Of a DNA stretch of 14,492 bases, positions 5,513-13,247 are shown in pieces. The DNA is from CAZQCJ01 sp964591885 (GTDB lineage: Bacteria; Patescibacteriota; Microgenomatia; PFEM01; JAPLYW01). Each line of letters begins with the position of its first letter. The stretch's first letter is position 1. The stretch is taken from positions 1-14,492 of the forward strand of contig CAZQCJ010000008.1 in assembly GCA_964591885.1 (NCBI GenBank), in the 5' to 3' direction. The translations under genes and the position numbers were made by a program. A model generated the notes under the pieces. That model was not told the origin of the DNA. It searched no databases and saw only the letters and a list, made by a program, of their open reading frames with translations.

Positions 5513-6082
5513 ATGGGTCATCTAATATTTCGCTGGATATATCGCTTATTTTGTGAGTTAGATACAAGATTGTGGTCAGGGTTTTTGGGTGAAATGCCTA
5601 CAGATATTTGGTCGAAACTATACACTTATTGGTTAAAATTGGCTGGTGCCAAAGTAGGAAAAAGTTCTGTTGTTCATTATAAAGTAAAGGTTTGGTATCC
5701 AGAGAATATAGAAATTGGGAAAGGGGTGAAAGTTCCTGCATCAACCGATATGGCTGGAATGGGAAAAATTACGATTGGGGATTATACATTAATAGGTGCT
5801 AATGTAAGCTTTATTACTAATAATCATCCTTTGGAAGACAAGAAAACTAATTGGCAAGAAATCTTGATGGGTACTCAACAAAGTATTAGTGTCAGTAAGT
5901 TTTGCTGGCTTATGAATGGTACGAAACTGGTTGCTGGTAAAAAGGGCTTAAAAGTAAACGATTTTTCGTGGGTGGCTGCTGGCTCGACTGTGACTAGGGA
6001 TATTCCAAGGGCAGAGTTGTGGGGTGGTTCGCCAGCGAAATTCATCCGTAAAATTCACACGAGAGATGAAAAGCTTGTTTAA
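5513..6082 (+). CDS. Hexapeptide-repeat (left-handed beta-helix) acyltransferase
   Basis: The 189-residue protein resembles WcaF/maltose O-acetyltransferase-type enzymes, which move an acetyl or similar acyl group from acyl-CoA to a sugar. Residues 1-45 are a helical N-terminal lead. From 46 on come hexapeptide-like turns: AKVGKSSVV, ENIEIGKGVKV, GKITIGDYTLIGANVSF. H105 in ITNNHPLED sits where the catalytic histidine is expected. The C-terminus WVAAGSTVTRDIPRAELWGG then SPAKFIRKI is the classic closing segment. The loop and next coil (106-140) are irregular (NGTKLVAGKKGLKV), so substrate choice may be unusual. It is the first gene of a packed operon and overlaps the next gene by 17 bases. It probably acetylates a sugar used by the downstream glycosyltransferases. 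Confidence 0.85.
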   Translation: MGHLIFRWIYRLFCELDTRLWSGFLGEMPTDIWSKLYTYWLKLAGAKVGKSSVVHYKVKVWYPENIEIGKGVKVPASTDMAGMGKITIGDYTLIGANVSFITNNHPLEDKKTNWQEILMGTQQSISVSKFCWLMNGTKLVAGKKGLKVNDFSWVAAGSTVTRDIPRAELWGGSPAKFIRKIHTRDEKLV

Positions 6083-6827
6083 CTATAAGAAAAGTCACTG
6101 TTTAGTAGTTGGGGCCTCTTCTGGTTTAGGGTTGGAGGTGACTAAGGAATTGTTAGATAGGGGAGCTGGAGTGATAGCGGCTAGTAGGGATACAAAATGT
6201 CTCTTGGAGATTAAAAAGGAATATTTATCTAGGGGAGAACTACATGTTTTTAGAGTGGACATTACTGATTCACTCCAAATTGATAGATTAACGAAATTTT
6301 CTCTCAAGATATTTAGCAACATAGACTTACTAATTAATACCGTAGGAATTGTGGCATATAAGCCTTTTCTTCGTCTCACTGACTCAGAGATTAAAACTGT
6401 AATTGATGTGAATCTGACCAGCGCCATCTTATTAATAAAAAAGATATTACCGCTAATGATTGGATCTAAGGGTAAAAAATATATAGTTCAAATAGGCTCT
6501 CTGGCTGGAATAAAAGTTGGACACGCAAATTTTTCAGTTTATTCTGCCTCTAAAGAAGGGCTTGCAGGACTATTTAGGTCACTAGTATCCGAATTTAAGG
6601 AAAATAGAATTAAATTTATTCTTGTCTGTCCGACTGGTATCAAAACGAATATTATTAAAAATGCTATAGGTGGGAAGGAGCTTGCTAAAAAATTTCTGAG
6701 ATCAAGCTTAGATAGTCCTAGAGCAGTTGCTTGCGGAATATTAGACCATCTTGATAATAATCTATGTGATGGTGGAATAAGACTTTTGCCAACCGTGAAA
6801 TCAAAACAGGCCTATGAGAAACTTTAG
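6066..6827 (+). CDS. Short-chain dehydrogenase/reductase (SDR)
   Basis: A classical SDR of 253 residues with a Rossmann fold that binds NAD(P). VVGASSGLG (14-22) is the nucleotide-binding glycine motif, VDITD (64-68) contacts adenine, and NTVGI (91-95) is the NAG-like motif. The catalytic residues are S145 (QIGSLAG), Y159 and K163 (YSASK). PTGIKTN (189-195) is the usual PG-type segment. I chose the ATG at 6066 because the longer frame from 6024 runs deep into the acyltransferase gene and the family normally begins about 10 residues before the glycine motif. It overlaps its neighbours by 17 and 14 bases. In this setting it may oxidise or reduce a sugar or acyl precursor; the exact substrate cannot be told. 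Confidence 0.88.
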   Translation: MKSLFNYKKSHCLVVGASSGLGLEVTKELLDRGAGVIAASRDTKCLLEIKKEYLSRGELHVFRVDITDSLQIDRLTKFSLKIFSNIDLLINTVGIVAYKPFLRLTDSEIKTVIDVNLTSAILLIKKILPLMIGSKGKKYIVQIGSLAGIKVGHANFSVYSASKEGLAGLFRSLVSEFKENRIKFILVCPTGIKTNIIKNAIGGKELAKKFLRSSLDSPRAVACGILDHLDNNLCDGGIRLLPTVKSKQAYEKL

Positions 6828-8151
6828 TGTAAATAAAAAACGGTCTATTTTGTTTGTAAGCCAATCATTCTATCCTGGAGTTGGTGGAGTATCAACTCTG
6901 CTCCTTAACCTTTCTCATTATCTGGCAAAACTTAACTATAAAATTTATGCTATTCATTTTGAAATATCAAATCATTTAACAGTATCGGAGACTTTAGGTT
7001 ATCCTATTAGAGAATATATAATCTCTCGGTCAGAAATTCCCAAGAAGGTATTTCAAGGTTATGCATCTTTTAAAGAGGAAATATATCAGCACCTACATGG
7101 TTTAAAGTCATTTAAATATCAAAAAATTGAAGATGTCCCAGGCTATAAAGATTTTGTTTTTTGTTCGGAGCTATTTTCAAAACACATACTTAATGTTATC
7201 TCTGATAACAACATAGATCTTGTTCATTTTCAAGATTATCAGGTCATGCTTGGATTATCGGCTATTCCATTAGATATGCCGTCTATTTTTAGCTTGCATG
7301 CGCCATTAATTGATAATATAAACAAAACAATTGCTAGTTGGCTTGTTAGATATGGTAATAAAGCTAATAAAATGATATTTTCTATTCCTCAAAATTCAGA
7401 GATTGCCATAAAATATGGATTAAGACCCGAGAAATCAATAGTTCTTCCGCCCATAATAGATAAAGATATCATGAGTGGAGTAGCAGAGTTACCTAATGTT
7501 TTTAGACAAATTCCACAATGGGCAACCGTAGTTACTTGTGTTCAGCGTTTTGATTCCAAATCGAATCAAATACAATTAATAAAGGCTTTTTCAAAAATTA
7601 GCAACAAATACCAGAATTCTTATTTGGTTTTCATAGGCGGTAGATCGTTCACAGACAGTATCTCCAATATTAGAAAAAACTACTTTCTGGAAGCACAAAG
7701 TTTAGTTAGAAACCTCAATTTAGAAAATAAAATAATTTTTACTGGTAATATCGACTACACGAATCTCTCACAAATATACAGGCAATCTGATGTTATAGTT
7801 ATGCTATCGAAAATGGAGTGCTTTGGTTTAGCAATTACAGAAGCTATGTTTCACAGTAAGCCTGTGTTGGTTACAGATGTGGGTGGGCTAGCTTTTCAAG
7901 TCAAGAACGGTGTAAATGGTTACACCGTGAAACCAGGGGATATTAATTCTACTGCTAAACTGCTTGGAAGATTAATAGATTCCAAAAAACTCAGAATTAA
8001 AATGGGAAATGAAAGTAAGAGGATTTTTCGAGAAAATTTTGACCCTGAGAAGATTATTAGAGATTATCACCGTTTGTATCAATCACTCCTTTTCCCAACA
8101 ATTTTAGGAGATCCGTTAAACTATGATTATCTTTATAATTTACTAAGATGA
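6814..8151 (+). CDS. GT4-family glycosyltransferase
   Basis: This 445-residue protein has the two-Rossmann GT-B layout of family GT4, which transfers a sugar from an activated nucleotide donor with retention. The N-terminal half starts ILFVSQSFYPGVGGVSTLLL (12-31), the usual acceptor-side glycine loop. The donor half begins near 235 (ATVVTCVQRF), and IIFTGNI is at 307-313. The EX7E donor motif is E335 to E343 (ECFGLAITE), followed by PVLVTDVGGLAFQVKNGVNG. No signal peptide or membrane span is visible, so it is probably cytoplasmic or peripherally membrane-bound. It overlaps the SDR by 14 bases and the next gene by 4 (ATGA), strong signs of one operon. Donor and acceptor sugars cannot be predicted. 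Confidence 0.92.
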   Translation: MRNFSVNKKRSILFVSQSFYPGVGGVSTLLLNLSHYLAKLNYKIYAIHFEISNHLTVSETLGYPIREYIISRSEIPKKVFQGYASFKEEIYQHLHGLKSFKYQKIEDVPGYKDFVFCSELFSKHILNVISDNNIDLVHFQDYQVMLGLSAIPLDMPSIFSLHAPLIDNINKTIASWLVRYGNKANKMIFSIPQNSEIAIKYGLRPEKSIVLPPIIDKDIMSGVAELPNVFRQIPQWATVVTCVQRFDSKSNQIQLIKAFSKISNKYQNSYLVFIGGRSFTDSISNIRKNYFLEAQSLVRNLNLENKIIFTGNIDYTNLSQIYRQSDVIVMLSKMECFGLAITEAMFHSKPVLVTDVGGLAFQVKNGVNGYTVKPGDINSTAKLLGRLIDSKKLRIKMGNESKRIFRENFDPEKIIRDYHRLYQSLLFPTILGDPLNYDYLYNLLR

Positions 8152-8897
8152 AGATATTAGCAGCTTCGATAATCAAAAATGTCGAATTATTTATAGAATC
8201 TATGATTACTTCAATATCGTGGGTGGATCAAATTGTTATCTACAATGACCATAGTACTGATAATACTAAAAACATTCTGTCGGCCTTATCAGGGAGACTT
8301 AGTATTCCACAACTTACTTTGATAGAACCGCTTTTCCGACATTCTATGATTACTTATCTTCCAAGTGGTTCTAGGGATTTACAACATGAGATGCAAGTGC
8401 GAAACACTTTTCTTGATTTTGTTTTTTATAATTTCAACCCCGATGCTCTAGTGCTTATAGATGGAGACGAACTCATAAGTAGGAATCTCAAACCATTTGT
8501 CGAAAAGATTGTTAAAGACCTCCTTTATGATAGTATCGCCATTACTTGTAATCACATTTTTGATAAAAAGCACTATTTACATATCTATGAAGCGACTTGG
8601 AATGGAGTGCCAATGGTAGATCCACACGTTAGAGTATTAACAAAATTTCAGAAATATCAAAAGGGAGAATACGAAAATGTTTCCGATTGCTTCCTTAAAC
8701 CTTCTTCAAAAACATTGTGTTTAGATGGAGTATATCACTATCATCTCAAGTATATAAAAGGATTAAAACAGCGGAATTATGCTTTTAGATTTTTACCAGA
8801 AGATTTAAATGACAGGGAGACAAAGAAATATCTTAGAGAATATCAATCTTCTTTCCAAAATGATTTAAAACCATTGATTGATAGTTATTTAGATTGA
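8148..8897 (+). CDS. GT2-like (GT-A fold) glycosyltransferase
   Basis: The 249-residue protein looks like a GT-A fold sugar transferase. It begins MKILAASIIKNVELFIESMI, like the glycosyltransferase group that opens with a short strand then xxKNE. YNDHSTDNT (32-40) corresponds to the nucleotide-binding DxSxDxT segment, and LIDGDE (103-108) is the DxD metal-binding motif. The C-terminal half (about 130-210) has HIF, DPHVRVL and GVYHYHLKY, consistent with the acceptor side. There is no C-terminal membrane helix, so it may be soluble. It starts within the stop of the GT4 gene (ATGA) and lies one base before the next gene. Inverting chemistry is usual for GT2. The substrate is unknown. Confidence 0.82.
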   Translation: MKILAASIIKNVELFIESMITSISWVDQIVIYNDHSTDNTKNILSALSGRLSIPQLTLIEPLFRHSMITYLPSGSRDLQHEMQVRNTFLDFVFYNFNPDALVLIDGDELISRNLKPFVEKIVKDLLYDSIAITCNHIFDKKHYLHIYEATWNGVPMVDPHVRVLTKFQKYQKGEYENVSDCFLKPSSKTLCLDGVYHYHLKYIKGLKQRNYAFRFLPEDLNDRETKKYLREYQSSFQNDLKPLIDSYLD

Positions 8898-8898
8898 T

Positions 8899-9438
8899 AT
8901 GCCTTATTCAGTCTCAACATTTGATAAACAAATTGGAAACTTCATTCTTAAACATAAATTTAAGAATTATATAGATATTGGTGCAGGAGCAGGAAAATAT
9001 GGCAAGATGATTAAAAAAATTCTCCCTGACTCATATATAATAGCAGTAGAAGGTGATGTCTCTTATGTTAAAAAGTTTAAATTGAGATTAATCTATGATG
9101 AGGTATACCATACTAAAATAGAAACTTTTTTTGACAATCGACCTGATTTTACTACCGATATGGCAATAATTGGAGACTGTCTAGAGCATTTAAAGAAATC
9201 AGATGGGGAGAATCTGATTAATTATTTGATTTATAGAAGCCGTTATATTTTAATTGTCTTTCCTTCTAAATATGTTCAATATTCATGGAGAGGTCACAAT
9301 TTAGAAGCCCACAGATCAGTTTGGGGTAAATATGATTTCTTGATATTTAAACATCGTTACTATATTAAGAAGTTTATGAATTTAGTAATCATCAGAGGAT
9401 ATCTTGGCGACCCTGAAAGTTCCTACCCCCAAGCTTAG
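8899..9438 (+). CDS. Class I SAM-dependent methyltransferase in the glycan operon
   Basis: A 179-residue protein whose N-terminal half is a Rossmann methyltransferase. YIDIGAGAGKYG (24-35) is SAM motif I, IIAVEGD supplies the acidic residue for the SAM ribose, and AIIGDCLEHLKKSDG matches the motif IV region. The C-terminal part is basic and aromatic (FKHRYYIKKF) and ends ESSYPQA. It is short, as in methyltransferases found among surface polysaccharide genes. It follows the GT2-like gene after one base, so is last in the operon. It may methylate a sugar or a chain end, which in some O-antigens caps the polymer; that is inference. It converges on the HAD gene with only 4 bases between stops and no terminator. 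Confidence 0.8.
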   Translation: MPYSVSTFDKQIGNFILKHKFKNYIDIGAGAGKYGKMIKKILPDSYIIAVEGDVSYVKKFKLRLIYDEVYHTKIETFFDNRPDFTTDMAIIGDCLEHLKKSDGENLINYLIYRSRYILIVFPSKYVQYSWRGHNLEAHRSVWGKYDFLIFKHRYYIKKFMNLVIIRGYLGDPESSYPQA

Positions 9439-9442
9439 TTTT

Positions 9443-10084
9443 CTATAACTCCATAATGCTATTAATAAACCTCAAAGAGTTAGGAGGCTGTTTTTTCTCT
9501 CCGTGGTTTACCCAAATACAACATTTAATTCCCATTTTTTTTGCAACTAATAGATTTTCTAAAGAATCATCTATCATAATAATTTTATTAGGTGATGTAT
9601 TCAGTAAACGAAATATTTTTATGTATGTAGCTATCTCGTTCTTGAATGAATATCCAACTTTTGAAATATCAATGATATCAGAAAATAGATCCGATATACC
9701 CAGAGCTACAAGTAGCTGTTTTGCATATTTGACATAAGAATCTGTGAAAAGATATAAATCCCCATCTATTTTTATAAGTTTTTGTCTTAATTTTATATTT
9801 CTATTTACTCCACGAACCTTAAAATCATGAATGAAATTAATGCAATTTATAAGTTCTTTTTTGTTTTCAATGAGTGATGCTTTTACGAAGCATTGCGGTG
9901 CTCCTCCGAATTCCTTGTATAGCTTGACCTTCCATTTTTCGGCAGCTTTAAAGCTACACCTAAGTTTATCAGCAAGCCAATCAGTAATCCTGATTTCAAG
10001 GGTATTCACCAAGTATGAGACATCTTTAACATCATATAGGCAATAATCCAAATCTAATAGGTAAATTTTCTTACTGTTCTTCAT
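9443..10084 (-). CDS. HAD-superfamily hydrolase, SDT1/pyrimidine 5'-nucleotidase-like
   Basis: This 213-residue protein has all four HAD phosphatase motifs. Motif I is DLDYCLY (11-17), with nucleophile D11 and acid D13. Motif II is LFTDS, with T114. Motif III is K148 (SFKNE), and motif IV is IMIDDSLENL (169-178). The Cys in DxDxC is unusual for HAD enzymes in general but occurs in yeast SDT1-type nucleotidases (DIDNCLY). The cap between motifs I and II (about 20-100) is helical, as in subclass I. Its ATG lies inside the last codons of the upstream GT4 gene (14-base overlap), so the two are co-expressed. It could dephosphorylate a nucleoside monophosphate or a sugar phosphate; the genome context favours the latter, the motif the former. 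Confidence 0.83.
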   Translation of the reverse strand: MKNSKKIYLLDLDYCLYDVKDVSYLVNTLEIRITDWLADKLRCSFKAAEKWKVKLYKEFGGAPQCFVKASLIENKKELINCINFIHDFKVRGVNRNIKLRQKLIKIDGDLYLFTDSYVKYAKQLLVALGISDLFSDIIDISKVGYSFKNEIATYIKIFRLLNTSPNKIIMIDDSLENLLVAKKMGIKCCIWVNHGEKKQPPNSLRFINSIMEL

Positions 10085-11231
10085 ATTGCTTGTTAAGCTC
10101 TAGTTTTAATCTTTCTTTTTGCGAACTAAAAGATAGGTTTCTTCGGATATAATTTCTTTCATTAATTCCCATCTTTATTTTAAGAGGTTTGTTTGACAAT
10201 AAATTAATAACTGCTTCTGAAAAATCTTTTTCGTTATTGTCAATAAGGATACCTTCGCCACTCCTTTTAATTATGGTTTCTGGTCCACCACAACGAGTTA
10301 CTACAACGGGTAGCCCGCAACTCATTGCTTCTAAAATGGAAATCCCTAAACCTTCCTGTGTGGGTGTAGCTACAAAAACTTCCGCTTTTTTTAAATAGTC
10401 TGTTATTTGCCTTCGTGGTTTTTCCGTAATAATATCGATGAAACTTTCCAATTGAAGAGATTTTATGAGTCTAGTCAAATGGATATTCGGCTGATCTCCA
10501 ATCAATAGGAGCCTAGCTTGGGGATAAATTTTTATAATTTTCGAGAAGGATTTAACCAGCAACCGTGTATTTTTTCTTGGATCATTTATTCTTCCAGTAT
10601 TAATTAATAGTCCCTCGACCTTCTGGGTTAGTTTTCCTGGGGAAAATAACCTTGTATTAATTGGTGGATAAAATACATCTAGTTTTGTCTTAATGCTAGG
10701 TTCGAGTTTGATAAGTCTAGATGCGGTATAATCACTTAATGCTAGAATACTTGTAGCCTTTCTCAAGACATACTTTTCTATCTTTTCTAAAAACCACCAT
10801 TGAATACTATTTCTTAGTCTCTTTGCAGTTTTATCTCCCAAACTAGAATTAAATTTTGCCTCCAACTCATCTGCGTAACTAGTTGCTACCCAAATACTGA
10901 AAGGCTTTCCGCTTAATACAAGGGGTAGCGCTGTATGAGAAGTAGCTACTATAGCCAAGGCAGCATCATATTCTTCTCGGAGATTTTTTAATTTCAATCC
11001 AAATATAAGATGATGCAGTAATGGGTATTTATCAAAATTTACAGACAATGCTGTAGCAATTCTTTTACCCTTCATTTCATTACTCCCTTTTTCTTTAGCG
11101 TACAAAGGCATAACTAAATCGGTTTTATAGCCTAAAGACTTTAACATCTTTAGGCCCTCGTCTACCATTGTTCTTATTCCTCCTCCCCAAGAATAAGGGC
11201 TACTAACAACAAGACACCTTTGTTTTTGCAT
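10071..11231 (-). CDS. GT4-family glycosyltransferase (second copy)
   Basis: A GT-B fold transferase of 386 residues. It opens CLVVSSPYSWGGGIRTMVDE (6-25), the N-terminal glycine loop. The donor half starts near 207 with LLINTGRINDPRKNTRLL, then ARLLLIGDQPN. The EX7E motif runs E293 to E301 (EGLGISILE), followed by AMSCGLPVVVTRCGGPETI. It differs clearly from the 6814 GT4, so it is not a recent duplicate. The start is ATG at 11231, about 15 bases after the predicted transcription start and without a Shine-Dalgarno. It heads a two-gene minus-strand operon with the HAD hydrolase. It diverges from the epimerase gene across 60 bases. Donor and acceptor are not predictable. Confidence 0.92.
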   Translation of the reverse strand: MQKQRCLVVSSPYSWGGGIRTMVDEGLKMLKSLGYKTDLVMPLYAKEKGSNEMKGKRIATALSVNFDKYPLLHHLIFGLKLKNLREEYDAALAIVATSHTALPLVLSGKPFSIWVATSYADELEAKFNSSLGDKTAKRLRNSIQWWFLEKIEKYVLRKATSILALSDYTASRLIKLEPSIKTKLDVFYPPINTRLFSPGKLTQKVEGLLINTGRINDPRKNTRLLVKSFSKIIKIYPQARLLLIGDQPNIHLTRLIKSLQLESFIDIITEKPRRQITDYLKKAEVFVATPTQEGLGISILEAMSCGLPVVVTRCGGPETIIKRSGEGILIDNNEKDFSEAVINLLSNKPLKIKMGINERNYIRRNLSFSSQKERLKLELNKQYEEQ

Positions 11232-11252
11232 AATTTTTATTCTCTGATACGA

Positions 11253-11258
11253 ATTATA
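11253..11258 (-). promoter_or_regulatory. -10 element (TATAAT) of the GT4-HAD operon
   Basis: A perfect TATAAT on the minus strand. Predicted start is near 11246, about 15 bases before the ATG at 11231. A possible -35, ATAACA, lies at 11282-11277 with an 18-bp spacer, overlapping the opposing promoter. Confidence 0.5.
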
Positions 11259-11267
11259 CAGAATTAG

Positions 11268-11276
11268 TGTTATAAT
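11268..11276 (+). promoter_or_regulatory. Extended -10 (TGTTATAAT) of the epimerase gene
   Basis: TG, one base, then TATAAT at 11271-11276, with no clear -35. Predicted start is near 11283, about nine bases before the ATG at 11292, and no Shine-Dalgarno is present. Confidence 0.55.
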
Positions 11277-11291
11277 TGTTATTTAGTAACT

Positions 11292-12320
11292 ATGAGATAT
11301 CTGATTACAGGCGGTGCGGGTTTTATAGGAACTAACTTCGCCGATTGCTTGTTATCTAGAGGAAATAAAGTTTTTATCGTAGATAATTTCTCTAAGAAAG
11401 GGTCTCGTCTAAATATAAACTGGCTTATTCAAAAGCATAATAAAAGAAGGCTGACAATTATTGAAGCGGACATCCGCTCTGATACCCAAATACTAGAGAG
11501 ACTGATTACTCAGGTAGATGTAATTTATCACCTGGCTGCACAAACCGCCGTCACCATCTCAATTAAAAATCCTCGGGAAGATTTTGAAGTTAACCTCCTG
11601 GGTACATTCAATCTACTAGAGATCATCAGGCGTAAAAACCCCAAAGCAATATTAATTTACTCATCGACAAATAAAGTGTACGGAGAACTGCAAAATATAT
11701 CCATCAAAGAAGGTAAAACACGATATTTTTATCGTAATCTAAACGGAATTTCAGAATTACATCCTCTTGATTTATATTCTGCTTACGGTTGTTCAAAAGG
11801 ATCTGCAGATCAGTATGTACGGGATTATTCTAGAATTTATGGTTTGTCAACTGTTATTTTTCGTCAATCTTGTATATATGGTCCACACCAGTTCGGGGTC
11901 GAAGATCAAGGATGGGTAGCTTGGTTTATAATAGCGTCATTATTCGGTAAGAAAATTACTATATTTGGGGACGGTAAGCAAACAAGAGATATATTGTATG
12001 TAGATGACCTTTTTTCAGTCTGGGATTTAGCAACAAAAAATATTAAGAAAGTTAAGGGGGAAATATTTAATATTGGCGGTGGTCCTAATAATTCTATCTC
12101 GGTAATAGAGCTCCTTTCGACATTAGAGAGAAAATTTGGAAAAGAGATTAAAACCTCTTACTCTGACTGGAGATTAGGAGATCAAAGGATTTTTATAAGC
12201 GATAATAAAAAAATTTCAAAACTTTTAGGATATAAGCCAAAGGTTGATATTAACAAGGGCTTAGAAAAACTTATTGATTGGGTTGCGAAAAACAAATTGA
12301 AAATTATAAAGATAGTTTGA
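11292..12320 (+). CDS. NAD-dependent sugar epimerase/dehydratase, CDP-paratose 2-epimerase-like
   Basis: An extended SDR of 342 residues. GGAGFIG (7-13) binds NAD, D31 in VDNFS selects it, and EADIR (58-62) follows. The active site is S124/S125 and T126 in IYSSTNKVYG, with Y165 and K169 (YGCSK). SSTNKVYG, YGCSKGSADQY, EDQGWVAWF and FGDGKQTRDILYVDDL together are much closer to CDP-paratose 2-epimerase (tyvelose epimerase, Tyv/RfbE) than to ordinary UDP-glucose 4-epimerase. That enzyme inverts C2 of CDP-paratose. The companion CDP-sugar genes are not in this window, so the real substrate may be another nucleotide sugar. The gene is monocistronic by appearance, divergent from the GT4-HAD pair, and begins almost at its transcription start. 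It probably supplies a modified sugar to the glycosyltransferases nearby. Confidence 0.88.
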   Translation: MRYLITGGAGFIGTNFADCLLSRGNKVFIVDNFSKKGSRLNINWLIQKHNKRRLTIIEADIRSDTQILERLITQVDVIYHLAAQTAVTISIKNPREDFEVNLLGTFNLLEIIRRKNPKAILIYSSTNKVYGELQNISIKEGKTRYFYRNLNGISELHPLDLYSAYGCSKGSADQYVRDYSRIYGLSTVIFRQSCIYGPHQFGVEDQGWVAWFIIASLFGKKITIFGDGKQTRDILYVDDLFSVWDLATKNIKKVKGEIFNIGGGPNNSISVIELLSTLERKFGKEIKTSYSDWRLGDQRIFISDNKKISKLLGYKPKVDINKGLEKLIDWVAKNKLKIIKIV

Positions 12321-12367
12321 ACAGCTCTTTATTATTTTATTCAGAATTAATAAATTGTTAAGTAATT

Positions 12368-12460
12368 CTTGAAAGAAATGTCAAGTCTATCAGTTGGGAT
12401 TCACTTTTCACCATCCCGCAATTTGATTTCTATTTCAAAATAGCACTTAATTATTTTTAA
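12368..12460 (+). repeat. Diverged copy (5' half) of the 4331-4519 remnant
   Basis: Read from 12368 to the TAA at 12458-12460 this gives LERNVKSISWDSLFTIPQFD, then FYFKIALNYF. It parallels LKRYNLKYEFIGGDRRFTVP and QFKFSFKL of the 4331 element, with gaps of 9 and 6 bases that keep the frame. Over 27 ungapped bases around the hairpin, 18 are identical. The hairpin GGGAT (12396-12400) with ATCCC (12413-12417) has the same 22-base span as in the first copy. It fills most of the 157-base gap between the epimerase and the methyltransferase. Confidence 0.4.
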
Positions 12461-12462
12461 TT

Positions 12463-12471
12463 TGTTAAAAT
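12463..12471 (+). promoter_or_regulatory. Extended -10 (TGTTAAAAT) of the 12478 methyltransferase
   Basis: TG, one base, TAAAAT (12466-12471). The ATG begins 7 bases beyond, at the expected transcription start, so the message looks leaderless. No good -35 is visible. Confidence 0.5.
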
Positions 12472-12477
12472 GAAAGA

Positions 12478-13200
12478 ATGAAATTATTTAAAGACAAGAA
12501 AAAAAATTTAATTGATGAGCTAAAAAACAAAGGATGGGATCGAGTGGCTGATATATATGCGTATGATAGACGCACAGGGTCAATACATCATCGTTTCATA
12601 AGTGATCCTGCACTCTTTAAGTTAGTTGGGAAAATTTCCGGGAAAAAGATTTTAGATGCTGGTTGTGGTGAGGGATTCATTAGCAGAGAGTTAGCGCGGC
12701 GTGGTGCGAAAGTAGTGGGAGTAGATCTTTCCGAAAAACTATTAAAATTAGCCCAGAATCAGGAGATAAAAAATCCATTAGGAATTGTTTACTATCATAC
12801 TTCTCTTGAGGATTTATCTCATTTTTTGTCAGGAGAATTTGATATGGTGATAGCAAATCTTGTCCTTCATGATTTAGAAAAACTAGAGGAAGCCCTTAGC
12901 GAATTTAATAGAGTATTAAAGGAAAATGGAGAACTTATTATTACCCTTCTTCATCCCAGCATAAGAAGAGAAAATTATTTTCAAAAAGGATGGTATGAAT
13001 TTGAGTGGGGCGGTAAATATAAAACTCTCGCTTCTTATCATAGGACAATTAGTGATTATATTATGGCTTTAGCCAAAGAAGGATTTTCAGTAGAAGAAAT
13101 ACTAGAGCCAAGACCTATTGCCAGTGGCTTAAAATATAAGGAACTCCAAGAATGGAGTAGAAAACCCCTTTTTATTCTTATAAAAACAAGAAAGAGCTAA
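12478..13200 (+). CDS. Class I SAM-dependent methyltransferase (Methyltransf_11/UbiE-like)
   Basis: The 240-residue protein has a full class I methyltransferase core. ILDAGCGEG (58-66) is SAM motif I, VVGVDLSEKLL (79-89) carries the acidic D83, the middle has FDMVIANLVLHDL, and LIITLLHPSIRRE matches the post-III region. The C-terminal part (about 165-240) has aromatic residues (GWYEFEWGGKY) and RTISDYIMAL, likely shaping the acceptor pocket, as in small-molecule methyltransferases. The substrate is unknown. The ATG at 12478 sits at the predicted transcription start. The gene is bracketed by two diverged pieces of the same remnant sequence (12368 and 13207), each opening with CTTGARAGAAATG. 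It is not packed against the glycan genes, so its link to them is uncertain. Confidence 0.85.
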   Translation: MKLFKDKKKNLIDELKNKGWDRVADIYAYDRRTGSIHHRFISDPALFKLVGKISGKKILDAGCGEGFISRELARRGAKVVGVDLSEKLLKLAQNQEIKNPLGIVYYHTSLEDLSHFLSGEFDMVIANLVLHDLEKLEEALSEFNRVLKENGELIITLLHPSIRRENYFQKGWYEFEWGGKYKTLASYHRTISDYIMALAKEGFSVEEILEPRPIASGLKYKELQEWSRKPLFILIKTRKS

Positions 13201-13201
13201 A

Positions 13202-13247
13202 GACACCTTGAGAGAAATGACTACGGAAGAATTATCCGTTCTGTGTC
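13202..13247 (+). other. Nested stem-loops between the methyltransferase and HD genes
   Basis: GACAC (13202-13206) can pair with GTGTC (13243-13247), and inside them ACGGA (13223-13227) pairs with TCCGT (13235-13239) around a 7-base loop. There is no T run, so it is not a typical terminator. It overlaps the remnant-like sequence. Confidence 0.3.

Noticed and set aside
5268..5525. Plus-strand 85-aa frame
   Set aside because: Antisense to the conserved SAM-binding region of the erm-like gene.
6024..6065. Earlier start for the SDR gene
   Set aside because: It would add 14 residues overlapping the acyltransferase by 59 bases; the family normally starts near the ATG at 6066.
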